Source: JBDTME01 sp964583795 | Lineage (GTDB): Bacteria > Patescibacteriota > Microgenomatia > UBA1400 > PJMF01 | Assembly (NCBI GenBank): GCA_964583795.1 | Contig: CAZOWX010000012.1 | Location: 1-47,868 of the forward strand | DNA length: 47,868 bases | Direction: 5' to 3' | Shown: positions 7,272 through 16,236 of the stretch, piece by piece | How the letters are laid out: each line of letters begins with the position of its first letter | Numbering within the stretch: position 1 is the stretch's first letter | The notes under the pieces: model-generated | Databases searched by the model: none | Told to the model about the DNA's origin: nothing | The model's input: the letters and a program-made list of their open reading frames with translations, nothing else | Translations under genes and position numbers: made by a program

Positions 7272-8582
7272 CTACATCCTCCTCGTCTCCATCCCATAAA
7301 ACTTGATTCGATCCCCCTGGAAGTACAGCTCCACGTCCTCAAGTCCCCCGTTGCGGTGTTTGGCAATTTTCAGCGTCACCGCTTCTCGAATGTCATCATC
7401 TTTGCGGAATAAGAACATCACCACGTCCGCATCTTGCTCGATCGATCCTGACTCACGAAGATCTGACAGCTGAGGCACCTTCTCTCCCCGACTCTCCACC
7501 GCACGTGACAGCTGCGCCAGTGACAACACCGGCACCTTCAGCTCACGCGCTAAGTTTTTGAGTCCTTGAGAAATTTCACCGACTTCCTGCACCCGATTAT
7601 CTTTCGTCCTCCCCTGAGCGAGCTGCAAGTAATCAACCACAATCATGTCGATACCATGCTCAGACATCAGTCTTCTGGCTTTCGTACGCATCTCAAAGAT
7701 GCTCAGTCCCGGTGTGTCATCAATATAAATGGGTGCCTCTGCCAGCACTCCCATCGCATCAGAAATTTTCAAGAAATCCTGGTCATCCAGCCGCCCGGTT
7801 TTGAGTTTCCACGCATCAATATCCGCTTGCGACACCAATAAGCGATCCACCAACTCTTCTTTACTCATTTCCAGAGAAAAAAATGCTATTTTTTTCTTAT
7901 ACTTCACAGCTGCTGCTTGCGCCACGTTGAGTGAGAAGGCGGTTTTTCCAGTGCCCGGACGAGCAGCCAGAATGATCAAGTTAGAGTTTTGAAAGCCAGC
8001 GAGGACCCGATCCAAGTCTGCAAATCCGGTTGGCACTCCACGTAACTGACCACTATTGCGCTGCAGCTCATCAAGGCGTTCAAAACTACTCGCCAGCGTG
8101 TCGCGCAACGGGGAAAACCCACCTTTCGATTGGTTATATGACAGCGCAAAAATTTCTGACTCAGCTTTATCTAGAATATCTCCAGTCTCTTTGGCATCGT
8201 CAAAGGCTAACTCGTTCACCTCTGCCGCCAAAGCTATCAGCGCTCGCTTGGTATACGTCTGTTTGACAATCTTGGCGTACTCCACCACATGGGCAGATGT
8301 TGGAACCATGGTCGATAGCTCTGCCAGGTAACTTGCTCCGCCACTCGTCTTGAGTTTTTTCTGTTTCTTCAGCTCATTGCTCAGGGTCACGACATCGATG
8401 GCACTGCGCTCATCGTAGAGTTTAATCATCGCCTCATAGATATCGCGATGATTTTGAAAGTAAAAATGCTCGCTTCTGGTGATTTCTGCGATCTGCACAA
8501 TCGCATCTTTATCAATGAGCACCGCCCCAATCACTGATTTCTCAGCTTCTTCGGAATGTGGTGGGATGTGGATTTGGGACAT
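7272..8582 (-). CDS. dnaB: replicative DNA helicase
   Basis: 436 aa, the normal length, with no intein. DnaB is the hexameric 5'-3' helicase that unwinds DNA at the replication fork. The N-terminal helical domain (about 1-150, PPHSEEAEKSVIGAVLID) is followed by a linker and the RecA-like C-terminal domain with RGVPTGFADLD, Walker A ARPGTGKT (207-214), FFSLEM, Walker B around VVDYLQL and the DnaB signature SQLSRAVESRGEKVPQLSDL with RESGSIEQDAD. The C-terminal segment AKHRNGGLEDVELYF is also typical. The start at 8582 agrees with the family. It appears monocistronic, with repeat-filled DNA on both sides. Confidence 0.97.
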   Translation of the reverse strand: MSQIHIPPHSEEAEKSVIGAVLIDKDAIVQIAEITRSEHFYFQNHRDIYEAMIKLYDERSAIDVVTLSNELKKQKKLKTSGGASYLAELSTMVPTSAHVVEYAKIVKQTYTKRALIALAAEVNELAFDDAKETGDILDKAESEIFALSYNQSKGGFSPLRDTLASSFERLDELQRNSGQLRGVPTGFADLDRVLAGFQNSNLIILAARPGTGKTAFSLNVAQAAAVKYKKKIAFFSLEMSKEELVDRLLVSQADIDAWKLKTGRLDDQDFLKISDAMGVLAEAPIYIDDTPGLSIFEMRTKARRLMSEHGIDMIVVDYLQLAQGRTKDNRVQEVGEISQGLKNLARELKVPVLSLAQLSRAVESRGEKVPQLSDLRESGSIEQDADVVMFLFRKDDDIREAVTLKIAKHRNGGLEDVELYFQGDRIKFYGMETRRM

Positions 8583-9297
8583 AGCTAGGGTTTAGGGTTT
8601 AGAGCTTTGGCCTTAGTGCTTTCCTCCTGAGCGCTTTGCTACAGGAGAACACAGTAGGGCTTTAGGACACACTGAGTTGTTGTGTTGTTGGGTGGTTGGG
8701 TTGTTATAGCGCTGAAAAAGCGCCAGATCGGTAGCAACAACCTGCCTCACCGGCAGACAGGCACAACAACGCAACAACACAACCACTCAACAACACACTA
8801 ATGTCCTTGCCAACAACATATAGAAACATAGTGTAGAAGTCAATGGAATGGTGAGTGAACAGTGGGCAGTGAAACAGTTAATAGTTATCAGTCATTAGGG
8901 AAAACTCGTCATCCTCGACCCGACAGAGAAATCCTGACCAACGGTTCACCCGTCAAACTTTTATGGCTAATAAGCCAAAAAAGTTAGTCGGGTAAAGAGA
9001 GCTCAGTCGAGCATCGGTCTCGCCCGCCGGAGAGGCTGGGGATCTAAAGTCAAAGTACTCAATTTGAAAAATATTAAAATGCTTTTCTTAGTCCACTTGG
9101 AAGTGTACGTCGAAAGCAAACATCACTCAAAAGTCGTCATCCCGAATTCGATTCGGGATCTAAAGTCTGAGCGCTCTTCAAAAGCGAACTCAGTAAATAC
9201 ATCTCTTTATTGAAAAACGCAACTCGAAAATAAAAAAATAAAAAGTCGTCATCCCCCGCCTCTACGGCGAGCAAGTTAATACTCATGATTCATGACT
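8583..9297. repeat. 715-bp gene-free repeat region
   Basis: No gene is seen. It contains, in order: a 7-bp tract (tagggtt, tagagct, ttggcct; 8587-8620); 8-bp G/T repeats at 8676-8706 facing their complement at 8763-8794, with GCGC-stem and gcctgcc palindromes between; a large composite GTCATCC...GGATCTAAAGTC element at 8908-9051; a compact copy at 9136-9166 (stem ATCCCGAAT-TCG-ATTCGGGAT); and a truncated copy at about 9247-9270. Confidence 0.8.
9136..9166 (+). repeat. short palindromic element, GAATTCG type
   Basis: GTC followed by the 9-bp stem ATCCCGAAT / ATTCGGGAT around TCG, then CTAAAGTC. An identical copy is at 36572-36602. Confidence 0.85.
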
Positions 9298-12200
9298 TTA
9301 ATGGTCAGTTCTTGGCCGCAAGTAGAACTCATCTCCTTCTTTTTTATATACCATGATCTGATTGGTACCAAATCTGAGCACGTCACCATGAGTCAGTTCA
9401 GTTACTACTCTTGGCACTAACCTATTACTACCAACAAACGTACCATTACTCGATCCCATATCGACGATTGAGTATCCCCTTTTGTTTTTCGTTAACAGCG
9501 CATGTTGGCGAGAAACATTGTTATCATCAAATTGAATATCCTGCCCCTGTGCACGACCAACAGTAATCTGATCTCCCAAAAGCTGATAACTACCGGCACT
9601 TTTCTCTACCTTAGCGCGTCCCTCTGCAACAAGGTGGTCTTTCCTCTGACTGTGTTGATAACTTTCAAGTGCCTTAGTGACTGCGGCCATGACGCCAAAA
9701 GGGTCATGCTTAACCAGCATATTTGGCGCCCCAATGTAGGTGATGATTTCACGACCAGTGCGGCGCCTTTTTTGCGTGAGGAACATCTTTTTTTCTTGTA
9801 CAAATGCTACCTCATCCCAACTCCTTAGAGTATTACCCAACATCCGTGCCAAATTGAAAGCGCTCCAATCATCGTTATTCCCCAAATAAAATGCTGTCCC
9901 TATTTTTGCCAGTGCTCTAATCAGCAAGTCTAAATCAGTAATTTGACCTAATCTAATTTCATTTAACATGAGATATCTTGTATCTTGTTGCAACAAAGTT
10001 ATTACTTTTTCTTTCAGGGGTGAAAATTTAAAGCCATCTGGTAACAGTTTCTCTAAATTACCTGGTTGCTGAAATACCACCCTGTTAAAAAACAACTCTA
10101 AATCACTAAACAGCTCTTCACAGCTTTTCCTCGCTCCCTCTGGGACATACCAGCCCAAATTTTTCAATTGCTCCATCGTGAAGGTGAAATTAGCAGTCGA
10201 ACTCATCAACGTCGTGAACTGTTGGGCTCTTTTTCCTTTTTCTGTCTGCAGATACTCCTGCACTAACTTTTTGAGTGGCTGCTCTACACACGCAGGCAAT
10301 CGCGTCCACAAGTACTTTCCGCTAGCTTTCGGTAAATGAGTACGTTGCTCCCATCTGTTACCATATTCTTGCGCCTGGGCAATGATCTTGCCAACTTCCG
10401 ATGAGACATTTTTACTCACCACTCTTGATCCACTCAAACTTTGTTCTAAACTACTAAGGACCGTATGGTGCTGATCTAGCAACTGTCGTAACTGAGCAAA
10501 ATCACTCGCCTTCTCAATGTCAGCAAAAACCTTTATTCTCTCTTCATAAGTATTATCTCCGACCGTTTGCGCTGATGAAACTTCTGTCATGAATTGATAT
10601 AGCTTCTGATACTCGTCCTTCAACTGCTGATATGACGGTGATAGTGATGAATCTGAATTACTAAAAATTTCCTCCAGTTGTTCCAAAACTGCGGTCGTTG
10701 ACTGCTCAAAATTACTTCTAAGTTGCGAAAAGTTTTGGTACCTAGTTTCCAAATCAGTGGCAGTTTCCGCCACCAGCAGGTCATTTTGTGTTGCCTTTAC
10801 TTGATTGTATGTACTTTCAAACTTCAGCTTACTAAGCTGTTTCGATAAATCCTGCGCTTGGTTGAATGCTATATTTTCTATGACTGCATCAACTCTGTTG
10901 AGTTTACTGCGATCAAGTGGCTCATCGATGCTGGCCAAGGCCAATGCACTCTCCACCTGCGTTGCTACTAAAACACCCAGTTCTTCTTGGCTCAATTGAG
11001 GGTTTGAGCTCAATGCAGTTTGTAACAACTTCACAATCCGCTGCTCTAACTCATCAACTGACGAAACTGGCATAATCTTGGCTGTAGTAGCTGGCTCTAA
11101 ATGCTCTGTAGTACTTTCAGCTGGAACCGCGCTTGCCTGATCTAATATCTGATTGGCCTCGATCACCGCCCGAATTTGCTTCAGCACTTGATTTTGTACT
11201 TCATCAGCTACTGCTTGGCTAATTTTAGCCGCTTGTAACTTTTCTTGTCTTTCTGCACCCAACCTAGGAATGGCAGCTCTCTGAGCATGCTGCCAACCCA
11301 CCTCACCCACAAAATCCTGATCTCTTTGTTCAAATCGCCGTTTAAAAGACCGCTCCAGCTGGTCGTATACGGCCTGCCGATCCAGTTGATAGTTCTGCAC
11401 ACTGGGCGCAAGGGCTGAAGCACTATCAATAAAGGCAATCAGCTGCTCGATACTTTGCGAAACCTGACTCAGATCTGATTCATTTAGTGCATCAAGTTGG
11501 TCGTGCACAAATTTGGCTGCATTGTTTTCTGCATATTTATATATACCATTCGCGTTTTGAGCCCCTAGCGCCAATAATACTGATAGTATTCCCGACCGAG
11601 CATCAGACGAAGTCAGCGTTTGCAAATCTGACTCCACTTGGTTGCGCAAATGAGTAAACTGCTCTTTTTCCGCAGTGAGAGAGCTATTAAGAGAAGCAAT
11701 TTGTTTTAGATGATCAACTGTATCGACTGGATATCGAAGGCTTGTATCACGCAGTGGTCTAAGCTGTCGATTTAACTCATCAATATCGCGTTGATCCAGA
11801 TGGATGCCATCGCCCCTTCTAGATTGATCCAGCAGCTCGCGCGCCTGACTAGCTGCATGGGTCGCTCTGGTAGCAATGTCCTCATCTCCAAAGATTTCCT
11901 CTTTGAGCTTTTGCACTAACCAAGGTGGTAAATTATCGTCGAGTGAGTTTAACTGATGGTCTAATTCCCTGGCGTGATCTTCCAAAGCATTAGTATATTT
12001 TTCTATCTGACGAAAATTAGGGGGCGTGTTGCCGTCAAACTGCTGCCACTGCGTGATCAGATCGCTGCTATCGGCAGCAACACTTTGGCAACTAGTATTG
12101 AGCCGTTGGTACAACTCCACAACTTTCTTCTCTGTTGGCAACTCTCCGGCAATCCTTAGTAACTCACCAAGCCGCGGTGAAAAATCAAACGGATACCAGT

Positions 12201-13098
12201 GATCTAGCTGTTGTAATAGTTGTTGGCGGTGAGTTTCAAGATCTCTCATCACCTGATCAGAGAGTTTCAATTCCTTCAAGCTTTCACCACTGTTTGTCAA
12301 GACTTGTTGTATGTGTGGCAGTTCCTCAAGCACTGCTTGCTCTCTTTTTTTCAAGTCAGTTATAAACTCCGAAAACTGCTCTTGATACACAGTCAGGAGC
12401 CACTCGTTTATTTGATCTTTGTATTTCTGCGTAAAATCATGCCATTGCTCAGCTGTTTGAGGAACTTCTTCACCATTTTCAGCTGCAACTTGAGTGATCA
12501 GCTTGTCTAGTTTTTGTGGACTAACGTTAAAGTGAATATCCTCTCCAAAGGAAAACCCAAACTCCCCCATCAGTGCTTGGTGAATCAAGTAGGTGTCGCC
12601 ACTCACCTCCTCTTGCAGGATATCGTTGAAACTCAGCAGTAAATCACCTCTACTTTCACGATTGGCCTGAATAATCTGTGCCGAAATTGCAACTACATCG
12701 CTATCATATTGATTGACTTGTCTTTGCAAAGTCGAGTAAATACCCCTTACTTTTTCCTCAAGATCCTTTAATGCTTGTTTGGACTGCTCTGGGTCATCAC
12801 CATTGATCTGCTCACGAAGCACGGCAAAGTTATCAATGCTTTTCAATAACAGCACCGTTTGTGGTTTATCCAGGACTTCACCCAGCACCCATTTTTTGTC
12901 ATTGCGATCATTTTCCGCTGTGGCAATGACCGCTTCCCGTTGCTGTTGCCCTTGCGCAATCTGTGATAAAACCTCAGCTATGATCTCTTTCTGTTTTTGG
13001 GGAGTAAAACGCTCTTTGATGGCCGATGAGCTTGGACCATCAACACTCGGCTCATCTGTTATTGTTTGGGGATTTTCATGCGATGGATCATTGTTCAT
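9298..13098 (-). CDS. giant coiled-coil protein with C-terminal FHA domain
   Basis: About 1266 aa from the ATG at 13098; a start at 13131 or 13134 is also possible. Nearly the whole length is predicted helical and coiled-coil (many Gln/Glu/Leu heptads, e.g. LKDLEEKVRGIYSTLQRQ), with no signal peptide or TM segment. The last ~100 residues are a clear FHA domain: ITVGRAQGQDIQF, then VSRQHALLTKN and GSSNGTFVGSNRL, carrying the conserved Gly-Arg, Ser-Arg-x-His and Ser-x-Asn-Gly residues that bind phosphothreonine. A basic patch KKMFLTQKRRRTGREI precedes it. It could be a large cytoplasmic scaffold responding to a Ser/Thr kinase, but no kinase or phosphatase is in the window. A TATAGT box at 13134-13139 may be its -10. 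Function unknown. Confidence 0.85.
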   Translation of the reverse strand: MNNDPSHENPQTITDEPSVDGPSSSAIKERFTPQKQKEIIAEVLSQIAQGQQQREAVIATAENDRNDKKWVLGEVLDKPQTVLLLKSIDNFAVLREQINGDDPEQSKQALKDLEEKVRGIYSTLQRQVNQYDSDVVAISAQIIQANRESRGDLLLSFNDILQEEVSGDTYLIHQALMGEFGFSFGEDIHFNVSPQKLDKLITQVAAENGEEVPQTAEQWHDFTQKYKDQINEWLLTVYQEQFSEFITDLKKREQAVLEELPHIQQVLTNSGESLKELKLSDQVMRDLETHRQQLLQQLDHWYPFDFSPRLGELLRIAGELPTEKKVVELYQRLNTSCQSVAADSSDLITQWQQFDGNTPPNFRQIEKYTNALEDHARELDHQLNSLDDNLPPWLVQKLKEEIFGDEDIATRATHAASQARELLDQSRRGDGIHLDQRDIDELNRQLRPLRDTSLRYPVDTVDHLKQIASLNSSLTAEKEQFTHLRNQVESDLQTLTSSDARSGILSVLLALGAQNANGIYKYAENNAAKFVHDQLDALNESDLSQVSQSIEQLIAFIDSASALAPSVQNYQLDRQAVYDQLERSFKRRFEQRDQDFVGEVGWQHAQRAAIPRLGAERQEKLQAAKISQAVADEVQNQVLKQIRAVIEANQILDQASAVPAESTTEHLEPATTAKIMPVSSVDELEQRIVKLLQTALSSNPQLSQEELGVLVATQVESALALASIDEPLDRSKLNRVDAVIENIAFNQAQDLSKQLSKLKFESTYNQVKATQNDLLVAETATDLETRYQNFSQLRSNFEQSTTAVLEQLEEIFSNSDSSLSPSYQQLKDEYQKLYQFMTEVSSAQTVGDNTYEERIKVFADIEKASDFAQLRQLLDQHHTVLSSLEQSLSGSRVVSKNVSSEVGKIIAQAQEYGNRWEQRTHLPKASGKYLWTRLPACVEQPLKKLVQEYLQTEKGKRAQQFTTLMSSTANFTFTMEQLKNLGWYVPEGARKSCEELFSDLELFFNRVVFQQPGNLEKLLPDGFKFSPLKEKVITLLQQDTRYLMLNEIRLGQITDLDLLIRALAKIGTAFYLGNNDDWSAFNLARMLGNTLRSWDEVAFVQEKKMFLTQKRRRTGREIITYIGAPNMLVKHDPFGVMAAVTKALESYQHSQRKDHLVAEGRAKVEKSAGSYQLLGDQITVGRAQGQDIQFDDNNVSRQHALLTKNKRGYSIVDMGSSNGTFVGSNRLVPRVVTELTHGDVLRFGTNQIMVYKKEGDEFYLRPRTDH

Positions 13099-13296
13099 AC
13101 TCAAAAAAGGAAAAGCAAGTAACGAGTACATCAACTATATCACGGTGTCACAGCATACAAAAGCCATCGTTGGTGATAAAAAAATTTTGGCTGGTGATGA
13201 AATAACATCAGGATCTAAAGTCAGAGTACTTAGGCTAAAGTGGAAAGAAAAAATACGTTCTTAACTATTTGACAGCCCAATTCAAAAGCAAAACCC
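13099..13296. other. intergenic with half palindromic element
   Basis: About 200 bp without a gene. An isolated half-element (ggatctaaagtcagagtac) lies at 13211-13229, so the 5' half has been lost or was never present. Confidence 0.5.
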
Positions 13297-13899
13297 CTAA
13301 AAATACAGCGTTCCTACCATCAAAAATGGCAAAAGCAGTGGCAGAAACTGAATCGCTAAAGCAATCCCACTAACAAGTTCCATCATCGAAATACTTCCAT
13401 TACCATACGATTCCCACAACGAAGGTCCACACTTTTCCATGCACATTTGAAAAACAAGCGCCAGATAAATGCCATACACGATTACGGCAAAAACAAAAAT
13501 TGACACACATACCTTTACTCGTTTTGACACCTTCAGCGAGTACACCAATCCTCCAACGAAATATAACCAAATACACACACCCATGAGACTCGCCCACTCC
13601 ATGACTTGGGAGGTCGGTTCCGCAAAAAGAAACATGATCCACAGACCATAAAAAGCATACAATCCCAATAAAAATCGCCTTACCATCGTTGTTTTCACTG
13701 TCAAAATCCCTCCCAACACTGCTCCCGCAAACACCACACCCCAAAAGAGGAATTTTTGCAAAAATACTTCACCACCAAAACTCAAATCAAACAATAAAAA
13801 CAACACAAAATATCCAATCAAAAACACCAAAATCGTCCCGAAAAATATTTTCGGGCGTGATAATGAAGCGCTATTATTTTTTGCTATTTTTTTTCTCAT
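13297..13899 (-). CDS. multi-TM membrane protein with CxxxC loop
   Basis: 200 aa with about six hydrophobic helices. After a basic N-terminus (MRKKIAKNNSASLSRPK) come IFFGTILVFLIGYFVLFLLF and further helices. The loop FQMCMEKCGPSLWESYGNGS before the last helix carries CxxxC. The gene starts with an ATGA overlap of 4 nt with the stop of the upstream gene (13896-13899), so translation is probably coupled. It is the last of a three-gene minus-strand run (14882 to 13297) encoding similarly built proteins. It is less similar to the other two than they are to each other. Function unknown; no transport or enzyme motif is seen. Confidence 0.75.
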   Translation of the reverse strand: MRKKIAKNNSASLSRPKIFFGTILVFLIGYFVLFLLFDLSFGGEVFLQKFLFWGVVFAGAVLGGILTVKTTMVRRFLLGLYAFYGLWIMFLFAEPTSQVMEWASLMGVCIWLYFVGGLVYSLKVSKRVKVCVSIFVFAVIVYGIYLALVFQMCMEKCGPSLWESYGNGSISMMELVSGIALAIQFLPLLLPFLMVGTLYF

Positions 13900-14363
13900 T
13901 CTGGGTAGTTAATTGGAATGAAATCATGAAACACCCGCACAAAAAGCCTTGGATCATTGATCAGCACAATTGGCATTGTCAAAAAGAGTTCTATCGGGTT
14001 CGGCCGTACAGAACATCCATCTTCGCCACATCGCATTGCTCCTCCATTGAATGAATATGCTTTATACACATAAATTACCACAATATAGAGAACGATCAGC
14101 ATACTGCCATACATCAAAACTCTTGGTTTGATCAACGAAAGCAGTAACAACACCCCTATCCACCACACAGTACAAAAAAACCACATAAAGGGATCATTCC
14201 GAGTCGTATACTCTACAGAAAACCACGGAAAAAATTGTGCGAAAAAAACTAGCGCCCCGACAATACTCCCCACTCCCAAAATCAATCGTGTCATTCTTCG
14301 CGAAAACACGGTTCGCAAAACAGATAGTAGTACCGAAAGTTGAAGGTTATTTTTTCTCATCAT
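13896..14363 (-). CDS. membrane protein, tandem paralogue A
   Basis: 155 aa (MMRKNN start; GAGGAT lies 5-10 nt upstream as a plausible ribosome binding site). It shares with the next gene upstream the blocks FSRRxTRLIxGVGSIVG, then SLIKPRVLM and IVYxVxxYVYK, and the C-terminal pattern 'ELFLTMPIVLINDPRLF..FHDFIP'. Four TM segments are predicted, with a Cys loop MRCGEDGCSV between the third and fourth. The two genes clearly arose by tandem duplication and have since diverged. It overlaps the following gene by 4 nt and is 6 nt from the preceding one, so this is an operon. Function unknown. Confidence 0.8.
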   Translation of the reverse strand: MMRKNNLQLSVLLSVLRTVFSRRMTRLILGVGSIVGALVFFAQFFPWFSVEYTTRNDPFMWFFCTVWWIGVLLLLSLIKPRVLMYGSMLIVLYIVVIYVYKAYSFNGGAMRCGEDGCSVRPNPIELFLTMPIVLINDPRLFVRVFHDFIPINYPE

Positions 14364-14369
14364 ACATCC

Positions 14370-14882
14370 TCAATTTGGTAAGAACTCATGAAATGCAGTT
14401 CTCCAAAACTGCGGATCCACAATTACGGCAACAGGAACCGTGAGAAACACTTCGAACACCGTTGGCACAGGCTCATAACAATCCTGTTGGCAAAATGGAG
14501 GCACACACTTTTCTTCTACTTGTTTGGGGCAACTGGTTTGGACAAGGTGAGTTTTAAAATAATACTGCACTTTATAGACATACATCCCCACAAAGTAGAC
14601 AATCAGTGCAATACACCCCCACATCAAAACTCTTGGCTTAATCAATGATACCAACAAAAATACTCCCTTCCACCACAGTACAGTGAAAAACAAGGTAAAA
14701 AACAGCGAGTTGAAAAAAAGAACAACGAAGATCCCAAACGCATCCTGTGACAAAAACAGCAGTGATCCAACAATACTCCCCACTCCCACAATGAGCCGCG
14801 TCTTCCTTCGCGAAAAAACTGCTTGCAAAGTATGTACGAACGCTGGGAGTTGATGGCTATTTTTTTTCAATGATTTGGTCAT
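14370..14882 (-). CDS. membrane protein, tandem paralogue B
   Basis: 170 aa and first of the three-gene run. It has the same blocks as paralogue A (FSRRKTRLIVGVGSIVG; SLIKPRVLMWG; MYVYK; EVFLTVPVAVIVDPQFW..FHEFLPN). The extracytoplasmic loop is expanded and Cys-rich: CPKQVEEKCVPPFCQQDC, with spacing C-x7-C-x4-C-x3-C, suggesting disulphides or metal binding. A TACATA box about 7 nt before the ATG may be a -10. Function unknown. The loop is the most variable part between the paralogues, as expected if it faces the outside. Confidence 0.8.
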   Translation of the reverse strand: MTKSLKKNSHQLPAFVHTLQAVFSRRKTRLIVGVGSIVGSLLFLSQDAFGIFVVLFFNSLFFTLFFTVLWWKGVFLLVSLIKPRVLMWGCIALIVYFVGMYVYKVQYYFKTHLVQTSCPKQVEEKCVPPFCQQDCYEPVPTVFEVFLTVPVAVIVDPQFWRTAFHEFLPN

Positions 14883-14946
14883 AGGTTTTTATGTAACAGC
14901 AATCCAAAAAAAACTTTATAAATTCCGGTCGCTACTCAATGAGTCC

Positions 14947-15534
14947 CTAGTAAAACTTTCCCCAGACTATGATTCTTCCTTCACCAAACATTTCTGGCTC
15001 TTGAACAATACGCATCACTGCAAACGGCACTCCGAACGGTAAGAGTGTAAAAAAAGTTCCGCTGAATAACAAAACACAATTCAGCCAAAACAGCAAATTT
15101 CCCAATGTCTGACTTTCAAAAGTACTCTGAGTACTCCCATTATCAAACAAACAAATATCTTGAATACTTGGAATCAACAAATACTGCATTTCTTGAGTCA
15201 GTTTTTGAGGACAGCGTACACTTTCAACATAACATTCGAATCCGGCGATAATGAACGAAAAAACAATATATCCAATGAAAAAGCCACCTATAATCATTTT
15301 TAATTGCGACTGCAATAAGGTAATAAGTTTAACTGCACAACATAGCCAAAAAACTCCAATAAATACTTGCATAATGTGAGAAAGTTGCCACACAAAATAG
15401 CCTCCAATTACTTGAAGCAGTGTATTAAAAAAAAATAGCAAAAAGGAAATAAATGAAGTGACAATCAGAAGCCAAAACAGGGATTTTTTGCGCTGGAAAA
15501 TATGTTGGAATTCGAACTGATACGTTTTGGACAT
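14947..15534 (-). CDS. membrane protein with Cys-bearing loop
   Basis: 195 aa with four to five TM helices (SLFWLLIVTSFISFLLFFF, VFIGVFWLCCAVKLITLL, FIGYIVFSFIIAGFECYV, LLFWLNCVLLFSGTFFTLL). The loop FECYVESVRCPQKL with a later Cys (IQDICLF) sits where the neighbouring proteins have their Cys loops, so the overall plan is shared although sequence identity is low. It has its own promoter with a palindrome over the start site (15539-15561). It lies 64 nt upstream of the three-gene run and may be transcribed into it. Function unknown. Confidence 0.75.
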   Translation of the reverse strand: MSKTYQFEFQHIFQRKKSLFWLLIVTSFISFLLFFFNTLLQVIGGYFVWQLSHIMQVFIGVFWLCCAVKLITLLQSQLKMIIGGFFIGYIVFSFIIAGFECYVESVRCPQKLTQEMQYLLIPSIQDICLFDNGSTQSTFESQTLGNLLFWLNCVLLFSGTFFTLLPFGVPFAVMRIVQEPEMFGEGRIIVWGKFY

Positions 15535-15538
15535 TATT

Positions 15539-15561
15539 ACTGAGTAGGATTACTACTCAGT
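15539..15561 (-). promoter_or_regulatory. palindrome over the start site (operator or 5' hairpin)
   Basis: Perfect 8-bp inverted repeat ACTGAGTA (15539-15546) and TACTCAGT (15554-15561) with a 7-nt spacer. It lies between the TATACT at 15564-15569 (minus strand) and the ATG at 15534. It covers the predicted start of transcription, so it may be a repressor site or form a hairpin at the mRNA 5' end. Confidence 0.6.
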
Positions 15562-15563
15562 GT

Positions 15564-15569
15564 AGTATA
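15564..15569 (-). promoter_or_regulatory. -10 element TATACT
   Basis: TATACT on the minus strand, 29 nt before the ATG at 15534. Confidence 0.5.
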
Positions 15570-15618
15570 GCAAAATACTGACGAAAGTACCATTTCTTCA
15601 GTTCTGCAATCGGACAAT

Positions 15619-16224
15619 TTACATTATTGAAAATAACAATACATCAATCCCGTCACAATAGTTTGGCAACAAAACTCCGAGCTTTGATTCAGGATTATTC
15701 GCATCGTATGTCGGAAGTTCGCTTAACTTCTCGAGGATTTGCCGGTGACTTTTAATCACCGCATCAACAGTATTAATATTTTCTACATCCAAGTACTTTT
15801 CAACATTTGGATCCGAAAGATTAAGAACATTGTTCGGACTGCAACTCAGAACCTTACCATTTATGGGAACAAGCTTAGTCTTAACCATTTTTCTTTGATA
15901 CTCACCACCAGAAAAATTGAGTTCTTTTGCAGCTGAAAAATCTTGAGATGTTATTGACCACAAGGAAAGTTTCGCTCGTTCCCCATCATTAAACGATAAA
16001 ATAAGTTCGAATCCTTCATCCAAAGGATCACCATCTCCATATCCATGAATCTGCCATTGAACATTTTTGTTTATCAACTCTTTCGCAACAAACAACCTTG
16101 TTAGTCCCCCACCCAAAAAAAGATACAGTACGACTATCATCAATCCCACTCCCAAAACAACAACTGTCAACCGTTTCCTCACTGTATCTAGGGAAATTTT
16201 CTGTGTCTGTGTTTTCTTGCTCAT
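15619..16224 (-). CDS. single-pass membrane protein, unknown
   Basis: 201 aa. Basic cytoplasmic N-terminus (MSKKTQTQK...RKRL), one TM segment (TVVVLGVGLMIVVLYLFLGG, about 21-40), then a soluble outer domain of about 160 residues with two Cys (LSCSPN and PNYCDG) that may pair. The domain is beta-rich at first (WQIHGYGDGDPLDEGFELIL) and helical later. I do not recognise the family. The start is supported by TATAAT only 6 nt upstream (16231-16236). It precedes the cluster of Cys-loop membrane proteins and may work with them at the cell surface. Confidence 0.75.
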   Translation of the reverse strand: MSKKTQTQKISLDTVRKRLTVVVLGVGLMIVVLYLFLGGGLTRLFVAKELINKNVQWQIHGYGDGDPLDEGFELILSFNDGERAKLSLWSITSQDFSAAKELNFSGGEYQRKMVKTKLVPINGKVLSCSPNNVLNLSDPNVEKYLDVENINTVDAVIKSHRQILEKLSELPTYDANNPESKLGVLLPNYCDGIDVLLFSIM

Positions 16225-16230
16225 GGGATG

Positions 16231-16236
16231 ATTATA
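16231..16236 (-). promoter_or_regulatory. -10 element TATAAT, leaderless spacing
   Basis: TATAAT on the minus strand ends 6 nt before the ATG at 16224. Confidence 0.55.

Noticed and set aside
8587..8620. Telomere-like TTTAGGG repeats
   Set aside because: Only two or three degenerate copies in the middle of a bacterial contig; they belong to the general period-7 tracts.
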